A DNA stretch of 64,000 nucleotides from Lewinellaceae bacterium SD302 (GTDB lineage Bacteria; Bacteroidota; Bacteroidia; Chitinophagales; Saprospiraceae). The notes under the pieces are model-generated. The model saw only the letters and a program-made list of their open reading frames with translations, searched no databases and had not been told where the DNA came from. Below are positions 16,943-25,842 of this stretch, in pieces. The translations under genes were made by a program, and so were the position numbers. Positions within the stretch are counted from its first letter, which is position 1. Each line of letters opens with the position of its first letter. The stretch is from positions 124,001-188,000 of the forward strand of contig PDLQ01000002.1 of the NCBI GenBank assembly GCA_002591745.1. Reading direction: 5' to 3'.

Positions 16943-19090
16943 ATGGCATTTATTGGAAAAATCAGAGAGAATACGCTCTTCGTATTGATCTTCATCGGAC
17001 TGGGTATCGCCCTGTTTATCCTGATGGATATCATGAGTAGCAACAACCAGGGAGGTGGCACCGGCGCCCTCAAAATGGGTGAAGTCGGTGAGACTTCAAT
17101 TAACCGCCAGGAGTTCGAAACCACTCTTTCGGCCGTTTACAATGGTGGTGATGCTTACGCCAACCGCGATGCCCTGTGGAACTTCTACGTTAACGAAGCC
17201 ATGGTGCGCCAGGAAGCCAAGGCCATCGGTCTTGGTGTTTCCGATACGGAAATGGAAGACTTGCAATTCGGCCCCAACCCCAGCCCGGTGGTTCGCCGTA
17301 ATTTCGCCAACCCTCAGACCGGACAGGTCAACCGTGAGTTGCTGACCAATATCCAGAACTACATCAACAACGATGATATCCAGGGAGGTATCGATGCTGG
17401 CCAATTGAGCCCCAATTTTGTCCCTATCTGGAGCTACCAGAGCCGGGAGGTCGTCGCTCAGCGTGTGCAGGAAAAAATGGCCGGGCTGATCAGCAAGGCC
17501 ATGTATGCGCCTACCTGGATGGCCCAGGACCGTGCTGACGCCCAGTTCCAGACGGTAAATGCCGCCTTGGTGAAAGTGCCCTTTGACGAAATTCTAAGTA
17601 GCGATATCAACGTAGCTGATGCCGACGTACAAGCCTACCTCGAAGATAATCGCTCGCTCTTTACCAATAAGGAGGAAACCCGCGTATTGTCTTTTGTCTC
17701 CTTTGACGTTGAGGCGACCTCGGCCGACTCCGCCAAGATCCGCGAGTCCGTTATGGACATCAAGAACGAGTGGATGGAAACCACCCAGGACCGCGACAGC
17801 CTTTTCATCACCGGCTTTAACGGTACCTTCAATAACGTATTCTATGGTCGTAATGCACTGCCGGCTGATCTGGCCGACCGCCTGCTGACTGAAATGGAAG
17901 TTGGTGAGGTTTACGGACCTTACCTGGAAGGCAATGCTTACAAGCTAGCCAAACTGGTTGATCGTGAAGTGGTTGCCGATAGCGTTAATACCCGTCATAT
18001 CCTGATCTCCGCCTCTACGCCTGAGCAATTCGAGGCCGCCGAAGCTAAAGTAGACAGCCTGATGGGCGTACTGGAGCGCAGCCCGGGCAAATGGAGCACC
18101 CTGGCTGCTGAATTCAGCGAAGACCCGGGTAGTAAGGACGAAGGAGGTCTTTATGAAGGTGTTACTCCCGGCCAGTTCGTCAAGCCTTTTGACGACGTGA
18201 TCTTCCGTACCGGTGAGCGCGGTAAACTGTACAGCGTACGCAGTCAGTTTGGTATTCACCTGGTAGAGTTGCTGAAGCGTAGCAATACTGCTTCCCCCCG
18301 CGTAAAGGCCGGCTACATCGTAGAGCCGATCCTGCCCAGCAGCGATACCGAAGACAGCCGCCTGGAAGACGCTCAGCGCTTCCTGACCGATAACAATAAC
18401 TTGGATAAACTGAAAAGTGCTACTAGTAACAGCGCTGATCTGAAGGTGGAGCAAACCGGTCCCCTGACCATCAATAGCTTCCAAATTCCGGCCATGGGTA
18501 ATAATGGTAGCGAGATTCGTGACATTCTGTGTTGGGCGTTCAGTGCCGACGTAGGCGACGTAAGTGACCGCGTTTACACCTTTACTGATCAGCAACTTTT
18601 CTACGAGAACAAGCATATCCTGGTTTCCGTCAGTGAAGTGATCCCCGAAGGATTGGCAACTGTAGCCAGCGTTCGCGAGGAACTCAATCCCGTAGTCGCT
18701 AACCGCATTAAAGGTCAGCAACTCTCCGAGCGGATGGCTGGCAAGGACCTGGCCGCCATCGCCGCCGAGTTCTCCACCAATGTAGATACGGTCAATAACA
18801 TCAACCTGACCCTGAGCAGCCTGCCGGGCGGCCTGGGCCGTGAGCCTAAGGTGGTAGCCGGTATTTTTGGCACCAGCGCCCAGAGCATGAGCGCACCGAT
18901 CGTTGGTGAAACCGGTGTTTACGTAGTCAAACCTCTCGGAGCTCCGGCCAGTGGCACCAGTGGCAGCCTGCCTACTGCCCGCCAGCAACTTCACCAGACG
19001 CAACGCAGTCAGGTGACCAGCCAGTTGCTGACTGCTATGCGTGAGAACCTCGACCTGGATGACGAGCGCGCGGACCTGGATTGTCGCTAG
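16943..19090 (+). CDS. PpiD/SurA-like periplasmic peptidylprolyl isomerase
   Basis: The 715-residue protein has an N-terminal membrane anchor (residues 9-30, TLFVLIFIGLGIALFILMD) and a SurA_N-like chaperone domain beginning VGETSINRQEFE. It has a parvulin-type PPIase domain at about 350-455 (VNTRHILISASTPEQ, LAAEFSEDPGSKDEGG, SQFGIHLVELLKR). A second, degenerate rotamase-like segment and a helical C-terminus follow. Length and layout match the Bacteroidota PpiD group, which assists folding of outer-membrane and secreted proteins at the periplasmic face of the inner membrane. The high proportion of secreted proteins in the window fits this role. Confidence 0.85.
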   Translation: MAFIGKIRENTLFVLIFIGLGIALFILMDIMSSNNQGGGTGALKMGEVGETSINRQEFETTLSAVYNGGDAYANRDALWNFYVNEAMVRQEAKAIGLGVSDTEMEDLQFGPNPSPVVRRNFANPQTGQVNRELLTNIQNYINNDDIQGGIDAGQLSPNFVPIWSYQSREVVAQRVQEKMAGLISKAMYAPTWMAQDRADAQFQTVNAALVKVPFDEILSSDINVADADVQAYLEDNRSLFTNKEETRVLSFVSFDVEATSADSAKIRESVMDIKNEWMETTQDRDSLFITGFNGTFNNVFYGRNALPADLADRLLTEMEVGEVYGPYLEGNAYKLAKLVDREVVADSVNTRHILISASTPEQFEAAEAKVDSLMGVLERSPGKWSTLAAEFSEDPGSKDEGGLYEGVTPGQFVKPFDDVIFRTGERGKLYSVRSQFGIHLVELLKRSNTASPRVKAGYIVEPILPSSDTEDSRLEDAQRFLTDNNNLDKLKSATSNSADLKVEQTGPLTINSFQIPAMGNNGSEIRDILCWAFSADVGDVSDRVYTFTDQQLFYENKHILVSVSEVIPEGLATVASVREELNPVVANRIKGQQLSERMAGKDLAAIAAEFSTNVDTVNNINLTLSSLPGGLGREPKVVAGIFGTSAQSMSAPIVGETGVYVVKPLGAPASGTSGSLPTARQQLHQTQRSQVTSQLLTAMRENLDLDDERADLDCR

Positions 19091-19110
19091 ATAATCCTAC
19101 TTCCCAGCCT

Positions 19111-19147
19111 AAAAAAGCCCACCGGAACTTTCCGGTGGGCTTTTTTT
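19111..19147 (+). terminator. Intrinsic terminator after the ppiD-like gene
   Basis: AAAAAAGCCCACCGGA pairs with TCCGGTGGGCTTTTTTT around a short loop. The perfect GC-rich stem and the T-run make this a strong terminator, 20 bases after the stop codon. Confidence 0.9.
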
Positions 19148-19178
19148 GTGTCTTTCCCAGAATCCTTATCATTGTTGT

Positions 19179-19823
19179 ATGGATATCGCACTCGTTGTTT
19201 TAATAGTTACAATGGGCATTGCCGTGAGCGCCTTGCTGGCCATATTTATCTATTCAGCAAAGCAGAAGAAAATGCAAAAAGACACCCAAAGGCTGGTGTC
19301 TGACCGAGAGCTGCTACGCATCATCGAAGGAAAAATCGATGGCTTTACGACCGCTGAAGAAATTGCGACGGAAACCAAACTTACCAAAGGCGAAGCCAAG
19401 GCGCGCTTGTTGGCCCTGGGATACACCGGCATCTTACGGACGAGCCTGCAGAACATGACCCGCTATCATTTCGAACTGACGCGCCCGATCAAGGATGTCG
19501 ACCCTCCCGAACTCAGCCCGGAACCCTTCCTGACCGCCGATGACGTACTGAAACTTTTCAAACTCTACGACTACCGGCTGGACTATCAGGATCTTATCAT
19601 GGCCACCGGACTACCACTGGGCATCTTGCAAAGGGAAATGAAGTACTTCGTCAAGGAAAAGATGGTGAAAGCGATGTACAAGTCCATGGGCTACGGTAGC
19701 CGTTCCTATCGCTTTTTTCTGCTGGCAGAACCTTACCGCTCCAATCCGGATAGCTTTATTCGGGAGCAGGAAACGGTAGACCTGAGGCTAAAGGAGTTAC
19801 TGAAGAATGATCAATTGATTTAA
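19179..19823 (+). CDS. Membrane-anchored protein with winged-helix-like domains, unknown function
   Basis: The ATG at 19179 gives 214 residues. The GTG frame start at 19146 falls inside the upstream terminator and is rejected. One N-terminal transmembrane helix (about 3-25) is followed by a charged linker and two helix-turn-helix-like segments: LRIIEGKIDGFTTAEEIATETKLTKGEAKARLLALGY and a second at LMATGLPLGILQREMKYFVKEKMV-like residues. I do not recognise a named family. A membrane-tethered DNA- or protein-binding role is only a guess. Confidence 0.6.
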   Translation: MDIALVVLIVTMGIAVSALLAIFIYSAKQKKMQKDTQRLVSDRELLRIIEGKIDGFTTAEEIATETKLTKGEAKARLLALGYTGILRTSLQNMTRYHFELTRPIKDVDPPELSPEPFLTADDVLKLFKLYDYRLDYQDLIMATGLPLGILQREMKYFVKEKMVKAMYKSMGYGSRSYRFFLLAEPYRSNPDSFIREQETVDLRLKELLKNDQLI

Positions 19824-19949
19824 TTGCCTATCAATAGCGTAAACATAGCCGAGCGGGTTTGATAGCCAAAAACGACTAATAACTGAGTTGATCCTGGGAG
19901 TTGAAGCCACAATAACTACCTTCGCGACCAAGCTAAATAACATTATCCG

Positions 19950-20522
19950 GTGGAACACCTGCCCCAACATATTGAAGCCCTCGTCTTTGCCGCTCCTCAG
20001 CCCGTGGGCCTGGAGGAAATCGCGGAGGTGCTGGAAGAGCATTTCGGTCTCCGTTTTCCGGATGAGCAACTGATTGCTGCCATCGCCGAACTCAAGCAGC
20101 GCTACCAACACGATCAGCACAGCTTCGAAGTGGTGGAAGTGGCCGGCGGCTACCAATTCATGAGCAAAGGTGCTTATCACCAGACCATCGGTACTCACCT
20201 GCGGCAAACCACCCAAAAGCGGCTGTCCCGCTCTGCCCTGGAAACCCTGAGTATCGTAGCTTACAAGCAACCGGTGACCAAATCCGAACTGGAAAAAATC
20301 AGGGGTGTCAGTTGCGACTACGCTATCCAAAAACTATTGGAAAAGGAGCTTGTTACTATCAGTGGAAGGGCCGATACCGTCGGCAAACCCCTCCTCTACG
20401 GTGTCACCAGCCGCTTCATGGATTATTTCGGGATTAAAGGCCTGGAAGATCTGCCTACGCCGAAAGATTTTCAGCAGCCGGAGAACGAGATTGGTGAGCC
20501 GGAGGCAATGGAGGAGGAATAG
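19950..20522 (+). CDS. scpB: Segregation and condensation protein B
   Basis: A 190-residue protein matching ScpB, the kleisin-binding winged-helix subunit of the SMC-ScpA-ScpB condensin. Two winged helices are visible: HIEALVFAAPQPVGLEEIAEVLE at the N-terminus and the hallmark SRSALETLSIVAYKQPVTKSELEKIRGVSCDYAIQKLL-type second domain, ending GKPLLYGVTSRFMDYFG. The start is GTG at 19950, with a TACCTTCG -7-like box just upstream. ScpA is not adjacent. The stop codon (20520-20522) is the first triplet of the hairpin array that follows. Confidence 0.92.
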   Translation: MEHLPQHIEALVFAAPQPVGLEEIAEVLEEHFGLRFPDEQLIAAIAELKQRYQHDQHSFEVVEVAGGYQFMSKGAYHQTIGTHLRQTTQKRLSRSALETLSIVAYKQPVTKSELEKIRGVSCDYAIQKLLEKELVTISGRADTVGKPLLYGVTSRFMDYFGIKGLEDLPTPKDFQQPENEIGEPEAMEEE

Positions 20523-20699
20523 ACGGACGTAACTCTTTTTTGGACGACTTCGGCTCGTGGACGCTCGTGCCTCGCTTTCTGGGGAACTGAAATTTCAATT
20601 TTCCAATTCCTGATATTTTCCCCAAAAGTCGCGCAGCGACGTCCAAAAGCGTAGCGTCTAAAAGGCCAGCGGCCGTCCACAAGCGCGCAGCGCGTCTAA
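20520..20699. repeat. Two-armed hairpin array without a gene
   Basis: The left arm (20520-20584) has TTTTGGACG-type units: TAGACGGACG, TTTTGGACGACTTCGG and TGGACGCTCG, ending CTGGGG. The right arm (20620-20699) has the inverse units CCCCAAAAGTCGCGCAGCG, GTCCAAAAGCGTAGC, GTCTAAAAGGCCAGC and GTCCACAAGCGCGC. Each unit couples a TCCAAAA-like spacer to a GC-rich mini-palindrome. The arms face each other across an A/T-rich core of 35-45 bases edged by TGGGGAA and TTCCCCA. The architecture matches the gene-carrying copy at 58 kb. Confidence 0.6.
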
Positions 20700-20709
20700 A
20701 CAATTAGCT

Positions 20710-21234
20710 ATGACTACCAACCAGGAAACTCCCTTAATCAATCGCGTCGCCAATTCAGGCCTCGTTACCATCGAACTGGAAAATTTTTATCCTACCGGTG
20801 AGCTTGCCCGCTTTGACCTAAAGGACTACCTCTATATGGAGCTGATCCTGAGGGAAAAGGACTTTCGGGCCGCCCTGGCGGAGCACGATTGGGAGCAATA
20901 CCGCGGTAAGCATTTGCTGGTTTTTTGTTCCGCCGATGCCATCATCCCGGTTTGGGCCTATATGTTGGTGGCTAGCAAAGTAGCAGGGCTGGTTGCGAGC
21001 ATTTACCAAGGAGAGGAAGCCGAGTTTATTCAGGCCTACTTACTAGCGGCCGTAGCGGACCTGAAGCCGGAAGATTATCAGGATAAACGACTGGTCATTA
21101 AGGGCTGTAGTGATAAACCCGTGCCCGCAGCCGCATACCTGGCCGTTACGGCTAAGTTGCAGCCCGTAGCGAAGTCGATCATGTACGGGGAGCCATGCAG
21201 TACGGTTCCGGTGTACAAGAAGCCAAGGAGCTAA
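20710..21234 (+). CDS. DUF2480 family protein
   Basis: A 174-residue cytoplasmic protein matching the uncharacterised Bacteroidota family DUF2480. The hallmark phrases are all present: INRVANSGLVTIELENFYP, FDLKDYLYMELILREKDFR, HDWEQYRGK and CSADAIIPVWAYMLVASK. The conserved Cys-containing VIKGCSDKPVPAAAYLA lies near the end. Function is unknown. A copy of the dispersed element at 20976-20984 encodes VASKVAGL. The gene begins 11 bases after a hairpin array and is followed by the period-8 ladder. Confidence 0.85.
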   Translation: MTTNQETPLINRVANSGLVTIELENFYPTGELARFDLKDYLYMELILREKDFRAALAEHDWEQYRGKHLLVFCSADAIIPVWAYMLVASKVAGLVASIYQGEEAEFIQAYLLAAVADLKPEDYQDKRLVIKGCSDKPVPAAAYLAVTAKLQPVAKSIMYGEPCSTVPVYKKPRS

Positions 21235-21249
21235 TGATTTATGGAAGTA

Positions 21250-21327
21250 ATGATCGGATGAGTCGATGATTTGATGACTGGATGGGGACTCCCATTTTAT
21301 CATTTCATCATAATTTCATTTTATCAT
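21250..21327. repeat. Period-8 ATGA/TCAT dyad (ladder 1)
   Basis: On the left arm ATGA occurs at 21250, 21258, 21266 and 21274 with ATGG at 21282. On the right arm CCAT occurs at 21292 and TCAT at 21300, 21308, 21316 and 21324. All ten tetramers are spaced by exactly 8 and pair in register around 21288.5; ATGG opposite CCAT is a matched change. The tetramers between them do not pair. No coding potential. Confidence 0.75.
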
Positions 21328-21412
21328 TAACATGACAAACCCGCAGGCCATTACAAACGGTAGCGTAATTCTCTTTATATTTCGCTTTTATCAGTAATAA
21401 CCTCGCCCGCGC

Positions 21413-22525
21413 ATGCAATTTCGCCGCTTGATCCTGGCCGCTCTCTTTCTCGGTACTACTTTCGGGCTCTCCGCCCAGGATATACACTATACGCTTCATG
21501 ACATGTCGCCCCTATGGCTGAACCCGGCGCATACGGGGGCTTTCAGCGGCTCCATTCGTGTATCCGGTCATTACCGGGCAGACTATCTGGGGCACAGTGG
21601 TATCAATACGCCTAATTTATCGATCGATGCTCCGATCATCCGGGGCTTGCGTAAGCAGGATTGGATCGGTGGCGGTGCCAATCTGATTTACGACCAGGCG
21701 AATAGCACCGGTGGTGATGTGATCCGCAATATTTTCGGATTTTCCGCTGCTTATCATCTGGGGTTGAATAAGAATCAAACCAGCGTACTTACGCTGGGCG
21801 CTCAGTATTCTTCGGGATCTATCTCTTTACAGGCGAAGTGTGGGGTTGAGCAGTACAACATTGCAGAAAATTTGCCCGGTGGTTTCGGACAGAATGGCTG
21901 TGAGAACCTGGAAATGGGTAGTAGTATGGATGATCCTAGCGACAGCTATACTGATATCAGTGCAGGACTAATGTACCGTACCGTGCTGGACGTAAAGAAG
22001 AATAATACACTGGAAATGGGCGTCGCTTTCCAACATCTCACCGGGGACGATTACCGGACGTTTATTGGTGACACCAGTCTTCCATCCGGTGTGGATAGCA
22101 TGACGACTGAAAGAGGAGGAGATAACAGCACGGATGCCCGCAGCATCGGCAGCAATATTCACGCCCACGCGCGTGCAGACTTCGAAATCAGTGAAAATAT
22201 TCGTTTGATGCCGACGGTCTTTTTCCAGTCTTCTGCAGGAATTTCTACGGTTTCCGCTCAAGCCTGGGCCGGCCTGGAATTGAAGAACGACATGCTCTTT
22301 AAATTTGGTCTCGGTTACCGGACCTCCGATGCGGGTAAAATCCTTTTGGGCTTCCAGAAAGACCGTTTGCAGATTGCAGCCAGCTACGACGTAGTTCTCT
22401 CTCAGCAAGCTTCTTTGCTGGACCAATCTCGGCAGGGTAACGCCGTGGAGATCGCCGCTAACTACATCTTCAATATCTACAAGAAGCCCGAGCCCAAGCC
22501 GAGTATTCTTTGTCCGCAGATCTAG
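21413..22525 (+). CDS. PorP/SprF family type IX secretion-associated outer membrane protein
   Basis: The 370-residue protein has a signal peptide (1-21, FGLSAQ) and the family opening DIHYTLHDMSPLWLNPAHTGAF with its LNPA box, followed by amphipathic barrel strands (SIRVSGHYRADY, LTLGAQYSSGSISLQ, MLFKFGLGYRTSDAGKILLGF) and a C-terminal NYIFNIYKKPEPKPS. PorP/SprF proteins are outer-membrane components linked to T9SS and adhesin export. The neighbouring OmpA-family gene 86 bases downstream is the usual partner, often PorE-like. The pair probably works with the T9SS substrates encoded elsewhere in the window. Confidence 0.92.
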   Translation: MQFRRLILAALFLGTTFGLSAQDIHYTLHDMSPLWLNPAHTGAFSGSIRVSGHYRADYLGHSGINTPNLSIDAPIIRGLRKQDWIGGGANLIYDQANSTGGDVIRNIFGFSAAYHLGLNKNQTSVLTLGAQYSSGSISLQAKCGVEQYNIAENLPGGFGQNGCENLEMGSSMDDPSDSYTDISAGLMYRTVLDVKKNNTLEMGVAFQHLTGDDYRTFIGDTSLPSGVDSMTTERGGDNSTDARSIGSNIHAHARADFEISENIRLMPTVFFQSSAGISTVSAQAWAGLELKNDMLFKFGLGYRTSDAGKILLGFQKDRLQIAASYDVVLSQQASLLDQSRQGNAVEIAANYIFNIYKKPEPKPSILCPQI

Positions 22526-22611
22526 TCGGCCTGGCTTAAAAAATCCTTAAGCCACATCATTCAACCCGTTCTCAACCCGTTATCATTCCTACGCTTCCGG
22601 ATTACTCGATT

Positions 22612-25194
22612 ATGAAAAATATCTTTTTAACGCTGCTTCTGCTCGCCACCAGCTTTGCTACTTTGTTAGCCCAACCCCTCGCCGGTTCCTCTAAAACGGA
22701 ACAGTTGCTCGCCACGGCCGATCGGGAAATGGAACTACACAGCTACGACCAGGCCCTGGAAAAATACATGGAGGTCTACGAGCGGGACGAGGACGATAAG
22801 ACCCTGATCCCCACCATCGCCGAACTGAATTACAGGCTGCGCGATTATGGTGCCGCCACCCGCTGGTATAAGCAGGTTTTCCGCCGGATGGACAGCGCCG
22901 ACACGACTTACAACCACCACCGTTTTTACTACGGCCGGGCCCTGAAAATCATGGAAAAGCACGATGAGGCCATCATGGCCCTTCAGGACTTTTTGCGCCA
23001 CGCCGAGGATGGCCCGATGAAGACCCTGGCCGAGCGGGAGATTACCGGTGCCGAAATGGCCCAGAATACCCCCGAGTCGACCAGCGAAGTGGTCTTGGAA
23101 GATGCCGGCCGAAAGGTCAATAGTTTATTTAGTGAGTACTCGCCGACCCTGTCCAAGGATAACGTGCTGTACTATGCTTCGGCGGACGCCAATGAGGTCA
23201 TCATCCCTGAGGACGTGAACGACCCGGCAAACTTCATTCGCATTTTCATGAGTACCCAGAAGGAAGGCCGTAAGGGCAAAAAAGAATGGGACCGCCCCGA
23301 GGCCCTGAGCGTAGACGTGAACCGCCCCGGCGTACATACCGCCAACCCCGCCCTGAGCGATGATGGCCGCAAATTGTACTACAACCGCATTGAACTGGAG
23401 AGCCAAAAAATGGTCTCTGCCAAGATCTACGTCAGCGACGTGGACGATAATGGCTGGAAATCCGGTAACGAGGTCGCGGGCGGTGTCAACGGCGATTTCC
23501 TGGCGTTACAACCGGTGATGGGAGAATTATTCGGTAAAGAGGTGATGTTCTTCGCTTCCGACATGCCCGGCGGCTATGGCGGTATGGATATTTACTACGC
23601 TACTCTCGACGGCGAAGATAATTTCGGTGAACCCGTAAACCTGGGTGAGCGGATCAATACGGTAGGCGACGATAAGATGCCTTTCTACTTCGACGGAACC
23701 CTCTACTTCAGTACCACCGGCCAACCTACCCTGGGGGGCTACGATGTCTATTACTCCGTCTGGAATGGTAGCGAATGGAGCAACGCCGAGAACATGGGCC
23801 CTGGTTTCAATACCAGCCAGGATGACCTGAGCTTCAAACTCTACGGCGACGGTTACCGCGGCTTTCTGACGAGTAACCGTAAAGGCGGTCGTTCCATCAA
23901 GAGCAAAACCTGCTGCGACGATATTTACGAATTCGAGATAGCCCAGCTTTACGCCGATCTGGTAGTGGGCGTCTTCACCGAAGAAAGGAAGGGGCTGTTG
24001 GGTGCTACGGTCAACCTGATTCCCGTCCAGCCTAACTCCCAATCGCCACTGGGAGGTGCGGACACCCAAACCAAAGAAAAAGGCAACCGCTTCGACTACG
24101 GTCTGGAGCTGGAGAACGCTTACCTGGTCACCGCCAGCCACCCCGACTATTACCCGGATACCTTCGCCTTTGATATTCTTGGACTGGAGGAAAGCAAGAC
24201 CGTGGAGCACCGCTTCTTTCTGAAGGCCAAGCCGGTACCACCGCCGGAGCCGATCTACGATACAATTACGCCCAACCAGGCTATTCGCTTGGAAAATATC
24301 CTGTACGACTTCAATAAGTCATCCATCCGTCCATCTTCGGAGGTTGACCTCAACCAACTGTACAATATCTTGGATAGTATGCAAGATATTACTTTGATTG
24401 AGCTAAGCGCACATACTGATGTTCGTGGTACGGATAGCTATAACATGACGCTTTCTAAGCGCCGGGCACAAAGTGCACGCCGCTGGCTGATCAACAAAGG
24501 AATTGATGCTAAGCGGTTAAAAGCGGAAGGTTATGGGGAGACTATCCCTCAAACCATCACTGAGAGCTTGGCAAGACGGTACGACTTCCTGAATGTAGGG
24601 GACGTACTCACGGAGGAATTCATCAACTCACTGCCAAATGAAGAACAACAGGAGGCTGCCCATGAGTTAAACCGACGTACAGAATTCAAAATTCTGGAAG
24701 GACCGACCACCTTTATCATGAAGCGGATCATCAAGCAGGAAGTCAAGGAACAACCCGAGCGCAATAGTCTGCCCATCGAAGTACAGACCACCCCCGCTAA
24801 GGTTTCCAACGACAGCCTGAAAATCAGTCACCTCTCCAGCCTGGTTGGCCAAACGGATCTGAGCGGACTGCCTGTGTTGGATTTTGACTTTCGGGAGTAT
24901 AACCTCGGTCCGGTAAAAAAGGGTGAAAAGCGCGAATTCGATTACGCCTTTACCAACCGCGGCGACGTAGCAGCCAAAGTGATGATGATCTCCGCTTGTG
25001 AGTGTACGACCGTCGATCACGATAATAGCAAGACCTACCAGCCCGGTGAGAGCGGGGTGATCAAAGTGGTCTTCGACAGCGAAAGCAAAGACGAAGACGA
25101 AACGATCACTATTGACATCTTCCTGGAGCAAAGTGACAAGAATGACATGCCCATCGTAGAAGCGCTGGAGTACAGTTTTAAGCTGGTGAAGTAA
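22612..25194 (+). CDS. TPR-PD40-OmpA protein with C-terminal DUF1573-like domain (PorE-like)
   Basis: The 860-residue protein has a signal peptide (1-20), tetratricopeptide-like helices (about 28-150) and PD40/WD40-like propeller repeats (about 165-440: SEYSPTLSKDNVLYYAS, ALSDDGRKLYYNR, MFFASDMPGGYGGMDIYYA). A carboxypeptidase-regulatory-like segment lies at about 450-540. The OmpA peptidoglycan-binding domain follows at 560-700 (LYDFNKSSIRPSSEVDLNQL, SAHTDVRGTDSYN, LSKRRAQSARRWL). The last ~110 residues resemble DUF1573 (FREYNLGPVKKGEKREFDYAFTNRGD, ACECTTVDHD), an unusual addition. The protein probably anchors the PorP/SprF partner to peptidoglycan. A dispersed-element copy (22657-22665) lies within the signal peptide codons. 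Confidence 0.88.
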   Translation: MKNIFLTLLLLATSFATLLAQPLAGSSKTEQLLATADREMELHSYDQALEKYMEVYERDEDDKTLIPTIAELNYRLRDYGAATRWYKQVFRRMDSADTTYNHHRFYYGRALKIMEKHDEAIMALQDFLRHAEDGPMKTLAEREITGAEMAQNTPESTSEVVLEDAGRKVNSLFSEYSPTLSKDNVLYYASADANEVIIPEDVNDPANFIRIFMSTQKEGRKGKKEWDRPEALSVDVNRPGVHTANPALSDDGRKLYYNRIELESQKMVSAKIYVSDVDDNGWKSGNEVAGGVNGDFLALQPVMGELFGKEVMFFASDMPGGYGGMDIYYATLDGEDNFGEPVNLGERINTVGDDKMPFYFDGTLYFSTTGQPTLGGYDVYYSVWNGSEWSNAENMGPGFNTSQDDLSFKLYGDGYRGFLTSNRKGGRSIKSKTCCDDIYEFEIAQLYADLVVGVFTEERKGLLGATVNLIPVQPNSQSPLGGADTQTKEKGNRFDYGLELENAYLVTASHPDYYPDTFAFDILGLEESKTVEHRFFLKAKPVPPPEPIYDTITPNQAIRLENILYDFNKSSIRPSSEVDLNQLYNILDSMQDITLIELSAHTDVRGTDSYNMTLSKRRAQSARRWLINKGIDAKRLKAEGYGETIPQTITESLARRYDFLNVGDVLTEEFINSLPNEEQQEAAHELNRRTEFKILEGPTTFIMKRIIKQEVKEQPERNSLPIEVQTTPAKVSNDSLKISHLSSLVGQTDLSGLPVLDFDFREYNLGPVKKGEKREFDYAFTNRGDVAAKVMMISACECTTVDHDNSKTYQPGESGVIKVVFDSESKDEDETITIDIFLEQSDKNDMPIVEALEYSFKLVK

Positions 25195-25222
25195 AAATTG
25201 CGGGGCCTTGTTCAAAAAGTTG

Positions 25223-25819
25223 ATGGCTGAACGCAGGCCAATTTTGCTGGCCTCAGCACTCAGTGCGCTGATAGTCCTTTACGGGTTGATTTTTTTGGAG
25301 TGGAGCGTTGGTGTGGTCATTGCGCTTTACTGGTATGAAATGCTGTTGATCGCCGGATTTGCGCTAGGGCGGATTCTTTTTGCACTAGAAGGCAAAGGCT
25401 TTTTCAAAGGATTGTTCCTGCGACTTTTCTTGACGTTTATGGCAACGCTGGGTATGGGGTTGATCATGTTTTTCACCATCATGCTCAGTACGGGCAGTGT
25501 GGCGCGGGTGTCGGGCACATTTTCCATTTCATCACCTGGCTTCAGTCTGCAAAAAGATTTGCTTTTGATTGGCTATTGGGCGGCTTTTTTAGTTGGCTTC
25601 CTGTTTAACGGCGCCTTTCTGCGAGCCGACCCTGCCGTAGAATTTCTGCGGGGAATGGGGCGTTTAGGTAGCGTATTAGCCGTGATCTTGCTCAGTAGCA
25701 GATTGGATAGCGGTTTTTTTGCAAATTCTACGCCATTGGCTACGGGGGCGGCGATCATCATCGCCAAGTTTCTTGGAGAGCATTGGACGTCTAAAATTCA
25801 GGTAGCCGAAAAGGATTGA
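25223..25819 (+). CDS. Multi-pass membrane protein, possibly DUF6498
   Basis: From ATG 25223 the protein has 198 residues and about five hydrophobic helices. The segment VVIALYWYEMLLIAGFALGRILF, with aromatic residues followed by a Glu in a helix, resembles the LYWxEN signature of DUF6498, but I am not certain. No catalytic motif is visible. An in-frame TTG at 25208 is an alternative start. It begins 28 bases after the OmpA gene and could be co-transcribed with it. Confidence 0.55.
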   Translation: MAERRPILLASALSALIVLYGLIFLEWSVGVVIALYWYEMLLIAGFALGRILFALEGKGFFKGLFLRLFLTFMATLGMGLIMFFTIMLSTGSVARVSGTFSISSPGFSLQKDLLLIGYWAAFLVGFLFNGAFLRADPAVEFLRGMGRLGSVLAVILLSSRLDSGFFANSTPLATGAAIIIAKFLGEHWTSKIQVAEKD

Positions 25820-25842
25820 GGTGCTATCAATAAAAATTTAAT

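Noticed and set aside
17945-19003. 352-codon minus-strand frame inside the PpiD-like gene
   Set aside because: It is antisense to a well-supported gene and has no recognisable domain.
20520-20699. Hairpin array read as a CRISPR
   Set aside because: Spacers are only about 8-15 bases, are themselves palindromic, and units face both directions. No cas genes are near.
21250-21327. Ladder 1 as an intrinsic terminator of the DUF2480 gene
   Set aside because: There is no GC-rich continuous stem and no U-run; half of the stem positions do not pair.
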